DNA of 64,000 nt, from contig NW_004450459.1 of NCBI RefSeq assembly GCF_000321225.1, positions 3,802,353-3,866,352 on the forward strand, in the 5' to 3' direction. Both the position numbers and the translations under genes were made by a program. Below, one piece after another: positions 1 to 10,095 of the stretch (positions are counted from its first letter, which is position 1; each line of letters opens with the position of its first letter). This stretch comes from Odobenus rosmarus divergens (Eukaryota > Chordata > Mammalia > Carnivora > Odobenidae). The notes below the pieces were generated by a model. It was not told the DNA's origin and made no database searches. It worked only from the letters and a program-made list of their open reading frames with translations.

Positions 1-230
1 TCATTAATAGCCTTTTTGATTTCGACTTGGTTAGATTTTAGTTCTTTTATTTCTCCAGAAAGGGTTTCTCTAATATCTTCCATGCTTTTTTCAAGCCCAG
101 CTAGTATCTTTATAATTGTCATTCTTAACTCTAGTTCCAACATCTTACTAACGTCTGTATTGATTATGTCTATGGCAGTCGGTACTGCCTCTTGTTCTTT
201 TTTTTGAGATGAGTATTTCTATCTTGTCAT
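1..230 (-). pseudogene. LINE-1 ORF1 N-terminus, stop at codon 4, cut by window edge
   Basis: The minus-strand frame from the ATG at 228-230 reads M-T-R-stop, then stays open to the window edge (K-Y-S-S-Q-K-K-E-Q-E-A-V-P-T-A onward). This resembles the N-terminal, coiled-coil-leading part of carnivore L1 ORF1p, the RNA-binding chaperone of the L1 particle. The in-frame TAG at codon 4 (219-221) interrupts translation from the normal start. The frame after the stop is intact for about 72 codons. The copy is therefore probably inactive unless translation starts downstream. The remainder of the protein is off-window. Confidence 0.8.
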
Positions 231-389
231 TTTGTCCAGAGGAGAATAGATGAATGAGAGAATAAAATGCTAACAGCGTAACAACGACCCCAGAAAAACA
301 TACAGTAAACAAATCAGAAGAGTCCTGGTTTGAGAAAGGGAAAGAGAAAGGGAAAGAACAAAGGAAAGAAAAAGAAAAAGAAAAAAAAA

Positions 390-900
390 AGAATATGATC
401 AAATATGATCATGCTGGTGAATAGATCAGTGCCACACACTAGAATCTGGGCGTATTTTGGTCTATTAGAAGAAACTGCCTCCCAAAATTTTAAAAACATA
501 TATATACAAAAATAAGGGTAAATACGATGAAGGGATGGAATATGACTGTAAAGATGAAAATTATAAAAGATTTTATAACAGGAATTAATAAGAAGTTTGT
601 TGAAAAAAGAAAGAAGAGAAATTTAAAAAAAAAAAAGGGAGAGAATGTGATCAGGCAGGAGACTAGAACAAAGCCATACACTGCAGATTTAGGGTATATT
701 TTGGTCTTTTAGAAGAAACTGTATCCCAAAATTTTAAAGAAAGAACAACTTATATATATATACCAAAAATAAGGTTAACTACAATGAAGGGATAGAATAT
801 CACTCTAAAAATGAAAAATAAAAAAGATTTTTAAAAAAGGGATTGATAAGATGTTGGTTGAAAAAGGGAAAAAGAAAAATTCAGAAAAAAAACAGAAAAA
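390..900 (-). repeat. Tandem duplication inside the LINE-1 5'UTR (about 2 x 250 bp)
   Basis: Two diverged copies lie head to tail. Shared anchors are GAAGAAACTG at 468 and GAAGAAACT at 712, GAAGGGAT at 529 and 786, and GTTGAAAAA at 599 and 857. These give offsets of 244-258 bp. The copies are A-rich and differ by many substitutions and small indels, so the duplication predates this insertion or is a feature of the family. Confidence 0.75.
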
Positions 901-2021
901 GAAAAAAGAAAATAAAAAAAATTAACTTTGAAGGACTAAAGAGTCATGGGGAAAAGAGCCATGAATTCTATGTGCTGTATTCCCCTAGTGCTGGCGTTCT
1001 GCCGTTCTCATTGATCAGTAAACTTGGTCTTGGCTGGCTGTTCTTGGTGATCTTCTGGGCGAGGGGCCTGTTGCAGTGGTTCTCAGATGTCTTTGCCAGA
1101 GGCGGAATTGCTCCACCCTTGCTGGGGGCTGGGCTAAGTCATCTGCTCGGGTTTGCTCTCGGGAGCTTTTGTTCCCTGCAAGCTTTCTGTACAGCTTTGG
1201 AGGATGAGAGTAAAAATTGTGGCCTCCCAATCTCCGCCCTGGAGGAGCCAAGAACTCGGGGCCCCACTCTTCAGTGCGCCCCCAGAGAAAAGCAGTCAGT
1301 CACTCCCATCTCCCCGGTCTCCGGCCACACTCTGTGCTCATCCAGCCTGTCATCGAGCGTTTCTATCTCTGGCACCCGACCCCGTTTGGAGTCTCCAAAC
1401 CCGGCAGATCCCTGCAGTGCGCTCCCTCGCCGCTCCTCCCAGGGGAGGAAGGGGAGTCTCCCTGGATCTGCCACTTGTTGGGTCCCTGCTGGAAGAGCAG
1501 TGGCCCAGTTGTGCCGGGGATCACCGTTTATGGCAACCCTGAGCTGAGAGCCCACTCCTCGGCTTCGTCTCTGCAGCTGGCTTCCCCTCTGATACCTGGG
1601 AGCTCTGCCACAGTCAGGCACCACTGGTCTTTCTGTGACCCCGAGGGTCCTGATACCACACTCTCCCAGCACGGGTTCCACCCGCCCACTTAGCCACTAG
1701 AGCAATGTCCCTCAGCGGAGCAGACTTCTCAAAAGTTCCGATTTTGTGCTCTGCTGCTCTATCACTTGCCAGTAGCGGCTGACAGAGGCTCCTTCCCCCC
1801 CACGGTCTGTCTTCCCAAATATCGCTTCCAATTTAGTTCTTGCACATCCTTCCTTCCAGAAAGTGGTCGCTTTTCTGTTCAGAGAGTTGCTGCTATTCTT
1901 TTCTTTGATCTCCTGTTGAGTTCGTAGGTGTTCAGAATGGTTTGATCCCTATCTAGCTGAATTCCTGGGACCAGGTGAAATTTAGGTCTCCTACTCCTCT
2001 GCCATCTTGCTCCTTCTCCCC

Positions 2022-2450
2022 GTTTTTACTGCTTTTGTGTTTCCTGCCTATATACTGTCACTTTTGGCCTCTCCTTTCCTCTTTAATATTTCCTGCAAGG
2101 CTGGTTTAGTGGTCATGAAAGAACTCATGAAGCCAATGGCTTCGGGGAAACATTCTCCTTGTGTGTTCCTTGTTCACAAAAGAAACATGTTACCCATCTC
2201 TGTAACCATAGCTTGCTCCCCACAGCAGCACCCACAATCTGTTTCTCCCCTAAACTATGTCTCCTACTTCCTACCTTCCTTGACATAGCCTCTTCTCTCC
2301 CTTTAGTTGTGGAGTTTGTTCTGTCGCTGTACAGGTCGATTTCTAAGGTATTTAAGATGATGTGATAGTTATCTAGCTGTGTTCTTGGGATGGTGAGCCT
2401 AGGGTCCTCCTATTCCATTGCTATCTTCATGTTCTCTTCTGGAATTCATG
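2022..2450 (-). mobile_element. Older LINE-1 5'UTR fragment, minus strand
   Basis: This segment resembles the 5' leader of older mammalian L1s in antisense. About 2090-2130 matches the segment containing AAGGCTGGTTTAGTGGT. About 2305-2440 carries the L1 leader text around TTGTGGAGTTTGTTCTG and ends near CCATTGCTATCTTC, the antisense of a typical L1 5' terminus. It abuts the 5' end of the younger L1 at 2021. Divergence is visibly higher than in the neighbour. Confidence 0.65.
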
Positions 2451-2739
2451 TATTTAAAAGTAAAGGATGCATATTTCTTCATTTTATTTAAAATGAATAA
2501 TAGTGGAAGTACTTTTTAAACAAAATGTTTTGCCCTTTCATATCTAATAGGGTACAAATAATAGTAAAATAAAGTTTGTAGGTCCTGATGATCACATAAT
2601 TCCCGAGCTAAGAGAACATATGTCTCTAAAATATAGCAAGCCAGGGCTTCTAGGGTATACTTTTAGGAGCCAGTCTTGCACTTACACTAGCCAGAGAGTA
2701 AGTGTCCCCTTAAATTTTGTGCCCTGTGCACATTGCTGC

Positions 2740-2900
2740 CTGAGCCTAGTCTTGGCCATGAATATGTTCTGGGCCCATCACTTATGAAATACGTGGCCTT
2801 GGAAGTGGAAATTATACTCTCTATACCTCAGCTTCCTCAAAAAGAGAAGATGGCATCTTGAGAATTTTAATTTCATGACAGTATGTGCAGGATGAGGGGA
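2740..2900 (+). mobile_element. MIR SINE fragment
   Basis: MIR-like order of motifs: a short match to the cysteine/tyrosine-like core, then CACTTATGAAATACGTGGCC and CCTCAGCTTCCTCA, corresponding to the MIR core and its CCTCAGTTTCCTCATCTG box. Strongly diverged. Confidence 0.5.
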
Positions 2901-3014
2901 ATATAAAAGCAGAGGACCAATAGACAAGTTTTAAAGAATCATAAACTTATAGAATAATAAATGATAAACTAACCTGATAAATTTATTTTATTTCTTTTAT
3001 TTTATTGAGGAGGA

Positions 3015-3130
3015 TCTTACTCAACAGGATGCAAAGACTTATCTAAGGCCAGTAATCTGTTTTGAGCAGAACCAGTGCTGGAGATGTTTCCAGGATTCTG
3101 TTCAGTGTTCTCTCCATTATACCCCACTTA
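3015..3130 (-). mobile_element. MIR SINE fragment, antisense
   Basis: GACTTATCTAAGGCCAGTAATC and the downstream CTCTCCATTATACC resemble the antisense MIR text around CTTGCCCAAGGTCACACAG and the MIR head. Diverged and partial. Confidence 0.35.
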
Positions 3131-5449
3131 CTAGACAGCATAGTGAAGTAGCTTGGAGAGTCTGGGAACACAGACTCTAGGAACTTAGATAAGGAAGAGA
3201 ATAATGCCATCAACTGAAATAACTAATGGAAGTTGGTAGGAAAGATGGTGAGTTAGCAAAGGATTGGAGTAGAAAAAACATACTTATGCTAGGATGTGAA
3301 AGATTTAAATAATATGTGAGAAAGAACTTTCTGTGAAGGAAGCCTCCTAGGGGTTTGTAATAGGATATTTAGGCAAACTGAGAAGATCTTTCTATGATGA
3401 TCTTTAAAAGTAGGCTAATTTTGGGGGGATGTTTAAGTGTAGCATTGCTTGTAAGCAAGAATTGAGTAATTCCTCAAGCTCCATCTGAAACCTGCAATTC
3501 TTTGAGGTTCTTAGATTTAGTGCACTTGGCTTGTAAAATGGATGTCGGATATGGGACATAAAAATAAGAAGGATTTGAAATGACCCTTTAAATGGGAGAG
3601 GAATCAGCCATGCTGTATCAGAGGGGTTACTGTGGTGTAATCTTTTCAAATCCTGCAGGCTGTAGTGCTTTTCAAGACCCAAGAATCTGAAACTTCATCC
3701 CTGCACTAACTATATGTAGCTGGAGCATCTCCCAAGGCAGTTACAAAGAAGGAAGACTGCTTTATCAAGAGGCAGCATCTGCACCAGACAACTAGGAAGG
3801 TTCTTGAACTGAGTTTTCATCAGCAAAAAGGGACGATGAGCCTGACCAAGTGGTTGACTCAACAGTTTCCTGTTGAAGACAGTCTGTAACCTAAAGAAGT
3901 TACATTTAACATCTTTTTAGTTTTCTGGCTCAATTGGTAAATAGTTATATTTTCATCATTGGTGGTTTTCTTCAAACCTAACCATGGACTCAAAATACTT
4001 TTACAAAAATAAAATGATTTTAAGGAAAATACTGTATTTCAATCTGTATTATTGTGAGAGAAATCAGAGTGACCAAAAATGATGTTTCAAAATCCAACTT
4101 TGAACTGTGTTTTGCTGATACCCAGAAAAGCAACTTTTACTGTGGAAATATGTAAGTCTTGGTGAACTAGACCACATAAATTTGCTATATTTCAGTGGAG
4201 TAGTTTTTTTTTTTTTTTTTAAAGCATCTTGATGAGAGAGAGAGTGTGGGGGCTGCTAACTAGTCCATTAACTGCAGTGATGGGTACCACTCAAAAGAAT
4301 GTGTTCAGATCTACGGTCTTTTCTGTATGGTACACGGATTTTATTTCAATGGCCATTACAAAGCAGTCTGAAGGACATGGGCCAGAAATTATTATTAATT
4401 TAGGCAAACTAGAGAAACATTGGCAGTAATTATTTTTGTAGGCGTGTAGTTGTGTGATCCCAGGAAAGTCTTCATTGAAATTGGTCATTTGGTGATGGTG
4501 ACTGCCCTCAGTATCCATCTATTTGGATAGGATGGAGAGGGTCTATAGGAATGAAGTTTTGGGTACTAGATCTTGGGGCCATAGAGGAAGGTGATGCTGA
4601 AATGATCACAATATTATGGGATTCATTCACAAGCCCAGTCTATGGGTAAGCATCAGCTTCTCCAGCTTTGAATGGACTACAGAGGAATGCAGAGCCATTT
4701 TGATACCAGGAAGGTTTTGTGAGTAATTGCAAGCAGGAATTTTGGTATATAGAAATCTTTCAGCCAGATGCTGGCATACTGCAAATGAATTAGAGCTTTT
4801 CTTTTTTTGTAGCATTAATTCATATTCTTGCTCTATAGTCTTTGCCCATTTCACAGAGAAATGTTGGATCAAACTCTTGACGAGAAGTTATGCAAGTTTT
4901 GTCACATCCATGCTTTTAGTAGTGTTTTGGAAAGGAAATTTATTATTTATTCATTTATCATGATTTTTAGCTTGATTCTAGAGTATAAATGAGGGACAAT
5001 GAGAAATGAAGACAGTGATAAGAGTAAATTATGATGGACCCTTAGGTGACATGCCAATGAAAGTAGATTTTATTTGTAAGGCATGGGGAATAATTGAAGG
5101 ATTAAGAGAAGCACGGAGAGCAAAGGTGAAACAGTCGAGGTCTGTTAGCTTTATACGGCCCTCATGGTATGCCCGGATTGTGTTTTAAAACATAACATCC
5201 AGCAAGAGTGATGCTGGCTTGAATACAAGCTGTTTTGTACCTGTTGTGTCAGACCTGGTACACTACCCACAACTTATGTTTATTGCACAGCCCCATAGAC
5301 ATTAGTGTTTGCAATTCTTGATCTAGAAGTGTGTCCTCAAACACTGTACAGAAACACTATACCTTCCATAAGTATTACCAGGTCTGACAAACCTATAAGT
5401 TCACATTCAGTCTTATTAACATGAATGCTAAATAGCTATGGTTCTTCCA

Positions 5450-5640
5450 GAGGGTTGATGGAGGGAGGCCGGTGGGGTCTGGCCCAGATGGGTGATAGGG
5501 ATTAAGGAGGGCACTTGTTGTGATGAGCACTGGGTGTTGTATGGAAGTGCTGAATCACTGATTTCTACTCCTGAAACCAATATTGCACTGTATGTTGACT
5601 AACTAGAATTTAAATAAAAATTTGACAAGAAAAAAATTAT
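5450..5640 (+). mobile_element. LINE-1 3' end, strongly 5'-truncated, with TSD
   Basis: Matches the carnivore L1 3'UTR: GATTAAGGAGGGCACTTG, GAGCACTGGGTGTTGTATG, then AATTTAAATAAAAATTTGAC and an A-rich tail. It is flanked by an exact 13-bp direct repeat TATGGTTCTTCCA at 5437-5449 and 5641-5653, the expected target-site duplication. Only about 190 bp of the roughly 6-kb element was copied. Confidence 0.9.
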
Positions 5641-6134
5641 TATGGTTCTTCCATATACATGACCACCCATTTTCAGCACCACTTATTTCTGAAAAATCTC
5701 CACAATGTCTCATATGTCCAAGAGGAAAAAAAGAAAAAGGCCACTCATGTTTGTTACCATGCTGCCAGCAAGTCACTTGGGGTGGGGATTGCATTATAAC
5801 CACTGCACTTGATGCCTTTCTGGGAAACAGCTTTCCTCTCTCCACGGGCCTCAAGGGTGCCTACCACTGCTTGGCCCAGTGCTCTGCAGGCCTCACCAGA
5901 TGTGGCCACTCCCACTCAGACCGCTGGTGGGGTGGTTTCTTTTTCCATATTAATTTCAAATTTTTATTTAGATGCCAGAGCCTATAATCTCAGAGCTTTA
6001 CTGGAAAATAGCAGCGTTAGCTATGAATCTAATTTTTCTTCCATATGTGTTGCAAAACCCATCCTTAGAACTGTCTGGCAGCATGACCCCAAGGCATCAC
6101 ATTATTTATCATTTTTTTCTCTGATTTTCTCTAG

Positions 6135-6265
6135 GTTCTTCCAATCCCCAACTCCCACATACTTCATATTTCCTCCTTCCAGTGAAAAAGTACAGAAGCT
6201 CTAATGCATTTCAACTTGTCCAAATGGGCCTTCAGTGTGGAAGATGACCTTAGTCTCTCAAACAG
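6135..6265 (+). other. Candidate noncoding exon (splice-site-like ends)
   Basis: The segment is preceded by a pyrimidine-rich tract ending TTCTCTAG (6128-6134), with an alternative acceptor CCTCCTTCCAG ending at 6182. It is followed by CAG|GTAAGG at 6263-6271, close to the consensus 5' splice site. All three frames contain a stop, so if it is an exon it is noncoding or UTR. Splice-like pairs arise by chance in DNA of this length; nothing else supports transcription. Confidence 0.15.
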
Positions 6266-7059
6266 GTAAGGGAAATCACTTTTGAAGTAGCAAGACACAG
6301 TACTAGAATAATATTACCTAGGGTAAGTAACAAACTGCATTTATTTTCATGTTTTTATAGTTTGAATGTGTAGCCATAATCACATCGATATAAATCTACC
6401 CACAAGCACAATCTTTGTAGAATCTCTGTTTTAAAGGTTGGGACTGTTCTTTACCTACTCTAGTAAATTCTGCCTAAATGCTCCTTTCCTGCCAGCTTTG
6501 GTTTACTGATACCGTGACAGTCACGCTAATCTCTACTCAACTCTTTGCATCTCTACTACATGAGAGTTGAAGATCAGGTGTCAGTCTTGCCTTCTGATAC
6601 CTTTTCTCATATTCTCCAAACATGTTAAAACTCACTTCAGTACTTCTGTCTGTGAATCTTTCCTTGCTTAATTATATCTTGTTTTCATCACTGCTATTAT
6701 ATTAGTTCATCGCTTTCTGAAAGGTTTTTTATGGAGAACTGTTTTCTTGAGAGATATTAATAAGTATTCTTTTGGAGGGGTAGGGAAAGAAATTTGTGGT
6801 CAGCTAAAGTTGGGTAATTCTGCTCACTCTATCCACCTTTTTCAGTGCACTTGAATGTATTAAATGTTCTAAGAAGTTTTTCAATAAACTAATTTTGTAT
6901 CCAATGTTATTAATATATGCTCCAAAACTTATGTTACATTTGTTACATATTACCGCTGTGTTAAACTGCAAATTTCTTAGTAAATAAATCTCAATTTCTG
7001 TCATAACTCTCCTTCGTACCTGATTCAATACTGTGTATAATGTAACTAAACTTACATAT

Positions 7060-7110
7060 TATAAACTAGACACCGTGTTAGGTCCTGCAAGTTCAAAGAT
7101 GAATAATTTT
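7060..7110. repeat. Short ancient interspersed-repeat fragment, family uncertain
   Basis: ACACCGTGTTAGGTCCTGCA followed by AAAGATGAATAA resembles a widespread old mammalian repeat (CACTGTGCTAGGTGCTGGGG, then TACAAAGATGAATAA). Related text occurs at 12964-13160 and 63870-63990. Confidence 0.3.
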
Positions 7111-7649
7111 TGTAAAGATTTATGGAATAACAAGTAGCTTTCAATGAATAGTATGTTGCTGATATTTAGTGTTTATTGAATTATGGTAGCCTTGGAGTTT
7201 GATTTTCAATTCTAACTGCGACAGTATATGATTTATTTCTCTGTCCCCATTTAAGAACCTGTTAATCTTTTCCCCCCTGTTGTTATTATGCAAAGACTTT
7301 TAAAGATATTTGAAAACCAAGGTAAAATTACCAAAATATTACACAGGGATTTATAATTTTGAATAAGTAAAATAAATTTACTTATTTTTTGGAATCTAAT
7401 ATTTTTTTAAGTGAGAAATAGAAAATTTCTAACAATAGGAATCAGGGGATGGTGAAATATCCAAACAAGGCTTTAAAATAGCATTCCTAAAACTCTGATA
7501 TCCCCAAAGCAGGAAGCGATAGGAGCTATAAATAATGGCAGGAAAAGGTGAATGAAATATTTTGTTTCATTGCTGGTTAGGATGTAGGAGTGCTTTTGTG
7601 ATTATGAGGGAGTTTGCGCTCAGTGGATGGTGTACATCAGTGCTAATTT

Positions 7650-7845
7650 TTTTTCTTTTTTTTAAGATTTTATTTATTTATTTGTCAGAGAGAGAGAAAC
7701 AGAGAGCGAGCACAAGCAGGGGTAGGGACAGAGGGAGAAGCAGACTCCCCGCTGAGGAGGAAGCCCGATGTGGGCCTCGATCCCAGGACCCCGGGATCAT
7801 GACCTGAGCCGAAGGCAGCCGCTTAACCAACTGAGCCACCTGTCC
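7650..7845 (-). mobile_element. SINEC (CAN SINE), inner copy of a nested pair
   Basis: Antisense CAN SINE: T-run, AAGATTTTATTTATT, GA-rich stretch, then CCCAGGACCCCGGGATCATG, CTGAGCCGAAGGCAGCC and head complement GAGCCACCTG. It lies within the T-rich tail of the next SINE rather than having its own non-T target duplication. Confidence 0.9.
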
Positions 7846-8037
7846 CTTTTTTTTTTTTTAAGATTATTTATTTATTTTGAGAGTGGGCGGGAAGGGGTAG
7901 AAGGAGAGAATCTTTCAAGCAGACTCCCTGCTGAGCACAGAGCCCAAATGCTGGGCTCAGTCCCACAGCCCATGGTATCATGACCTGAGCCAAAACTAAG
8001 AGTTGGACACTCAACTGACTGAACCACCTAGGTGCCC
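7846..8037 (-). mobile_element. SINEC (CAN SINE), outer older copy
   Basis: Antisense CAN SINE with more substitutions than its neighbour (ATCATGACCTGAGCCAAAAC, GAACCACCTAGGTGCCCC). A 15-bp direct repeat CATCAGTGCTAATTT lies at 7635-7649 and 8038-8052 and encloses both SINEs. This copy inserted first, and the other entered its poly-A tail. Confidence 0.9.
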
Positions 8038-8052
8038 CATCAGTGCTAATTT

Positions 8053-9903
8053 CTAATACTCAGAAGATTAATAGCTTTTGGACCCAAGAGGTAGACAGAG
8101 TTCAAAGGGACCCCTTATTACTCAAGAATTTGCAGTAGTGTTTGGAGTATTTAATCTATTTGGAGCTAAAAGAATTATGGACACAAAAGAAATAGCTCTT
8201 GGTTATTTTGTAATTCAATGAACACTCGTTGGATCTTTATTTGATGTCATCAATGTGTTAAGCTCAGTAGTGGTGGTGGTGGTTGTGGTGGTCATTAAAA
8301 ATAAACAATATATTCTGAAGAGAATATAGTCTTTTGGGAGAGATGGAAAGCTTGATGATATATGGAAAGCTTCAAAATATGACATGATAGAGTACATAAA
8401 AAATGTTACTACCATGTGATTGAGGAAAATAACAAAATGTTCAAAAAGATCTTGAGGAGTGAACTGGTTTTGCTCTAATTCATTTAGGAGGATGAAGAGC
8501 TCCTAGATAAAATGTTAAGACACACAAAAAACAAAAACAAAATAAATAATAGTTTGACTAGGTGAAGGAAAACAAATATTAAGGTTAAAATCTTGGCAAG
8601 TGAATGCACATGTTATGTCACAGAGAAGAAGTTGAAGAAGAAACTACTTCTGGAGTCAGATAAGTGTCTTGTCATAAAATTTGAACTCTGACCTTTTCAC
8701 GAAGCAGAACCTTCCCACATTCTACAGAATGACGGTGATCCTTGGCATTAGCCTTAGGGGAAAAAAACTGTGGTCTCCACGGCGAATCACAAGATATGTT
8801 AAGATTCTTACAACCCACCAACTTCTACATGCTTCTAATACACCAAGGAGAAAATGATACCACTGAGAAAAATATGTAGAATGTGTTTTTTGTAAATTTT
8901 AATTCAAACAAATGGAACAGTTTAGGTTTATAGACAGAATTGAAGGAAAAAACTTGCTTTTGAAAGTCAGGAGTTTGGAACAGAAAGATGAACAAGGGAA
9001 GTGAAACACTGACTTCACAAATAATGCTGAAGAACATAACTTTTCTGATACCATTGCTTGTGATGAAAAACACATGGGTCTGTCAAGATGAGGAAACACC
9101 TCATTGCAGCATGCAGGGCTGTCAAGATGATCTCAGGATGGAGGAGAAAATTTAAACTGAAATTTGAGACAGATTTGGCATAATTCGAAAAGCAAAAGGA
9201 GGAAAGGTGCCAAGTATTTCTTAGGAAAAACTATGAGAAATTATTATTAGAGCCTCAGGTATCTATGCTCCAATTCGCCAAATAGAATCACTTACCAAAA
9301 TAAGAAAAATATTTCAGAAGAATGCTACCACCTGGTTGTCCTCAAGGACTGTCCCTGCTTAGAATTTCTGCTTGCTGTCTACCACGGTTTGAGTCCCACT
9401 GCTTATGGATGCTAACATGGGCCTCTCATGCCCTTTTTGGAAGGTCTCACTTAGACTTCTGCCCATGTCCTCTGGAACCATGATGAAGTTTGTTTCATTT
9501 CTTAGTCCCGGGTCTGCGTTGTTCCAGCATCTTCCTTTCTCAAACAGTTTAAGTTTTGCCAAGTCCAATGCCAGATTGTTCTTTTATTTCTGAATCAAAC
9601 ATATTAAGTAGATGTGTATTCTAATAAAAACTTTAGAGAGATTCTTAACTACTAAGATCATACCTGTGATTTTGTGTCCTGTGTTAAAAACGTGTGTGAT
9701 TAATTTAAAACTGAGACCACTAGATGTTTCTGTCTTTAAGGATAGTCCCTAGTAATCTGCTGGTGGCTAATTACTGGGAACAGTGTAAAGAAGATGTTTT
9801 CTGGCCTTTCCTAGGTGGTGAGGAGGGGAGTCCTTTGATCTGTGAAGGAAAGAGTATAGGAGCTGGTGGTTGTGGCAGACGGGGAATAGGGTAGGAGATA
9901 AGA
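8053..9903. other. Unique DNA
   Basis: No gene or repeat family recognised apart from a short (GGT)n tract around 8266-8288. Confidence 0.5.
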
Positions 9904-9913
9904 AAGAGGAGGG

Positions 9914-10085
9914 GGCGCCTGGGTGGCTCAGATGGTTAAGCGTCTGCCTTCGGCTCGGGTCGTGATCCCAGGGTCCTAGGATTGAGTCCCGCATTGGGCT
10001 CCCTGCTCCTTGGGAGCCTGCGGCTCCCTCTGCCTCTCTCTTTCTCTCTCATGAATAAATAAATAAAATCTTTAAAAAAAAAAAA
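9914..10085 (+). mobile_element. SINEC (CAN SINE), complete
   Basis: Starts GGGCGCCTGGGTGGCTCAG (tRNA-derived head), continues through GTGATCCCAGGGTCC and the TCTC-rich segment, and ends AATAAATAAATAAAATC plus poly-A. Flanked by AAGAGGAGGG at 9904-9913 and 10086-10095. Low divergence. Confidence 0.95.
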
Positions 10086-10095
10086 AAGAGGAGGG

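Larger units (their letters stand above)
1..2021 (-). mobile_element. LINE-1 (carnivore type), 5' part, minus strand
   Basis: Read on the minus strand, the element begins at about 2021 with a GGGGAGAAGGAGCAAGATGG-like start, the usual carnivore L1 5' end. It continues through a GC- and CpG-rich 5'UTR (about 1000-2000), then an A/G-rich low-complexity stretch (about 300-960) and the start of ORF1 at 230. ORF2 and the 3' end would lie left of the window. The 5'UTR holds the internal Pol II promoter in L1 elements generally. The 5' end looks untruncated, so this was probably a full-length insertion. No TSD can be checked because the 3' end is outside the window. Confidence 0.9.
2451..5436. other. 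Unique AT-rich DNA with two old MIR fragments
   Basis: No exon-like or recognisable coding sequence is visible. It contains the two MIR fragments listed separately, a poly-T run (4204-4220), and otherwise single-copy-looking DNA. The longest reading frames are under 100 codons with no domain I recognise. Confidence 0.6.
5654..7634. other. Mostly unique DNA
   Basis: No gene recognised. A possible noncoding exon (6135-6265) and an old repeat fragment (7060-7110) are listed separately. Reading frames of up to about 131 codons at 5622-6204 show no recognisable domain and lie in overlapping frames. Confidence 0.55.

Noticed and set aside
843..1547. A long plus-strand open frame (234 codons) antisense to the LINE-1 5'UTR, reminiscent of primate L1 ORF0
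   Set aside because: It begins with TTG, has no in-frame ATG until its last few codons, and overlaps other long frames in the same GC-rich stretch. The stop-free length is explained by GC-rich composition.
5622..6204. Overlapping open frames of 121 and 131 codons
   Set aside because: No domain, signal peptide or conserved motif is recognisable; the two frames overlap out of phase in unique DNA, and one starts inside the LINE-1 tail.
7650..8037. tRNA-like sequence in SINE heads (here and at other SINEC copies)
   Set aside because: The CAN SINE head is tRNA-derived, but it does not keep a clean cloverleaf or stand alone. These are transposon copies, not tRNA genes.
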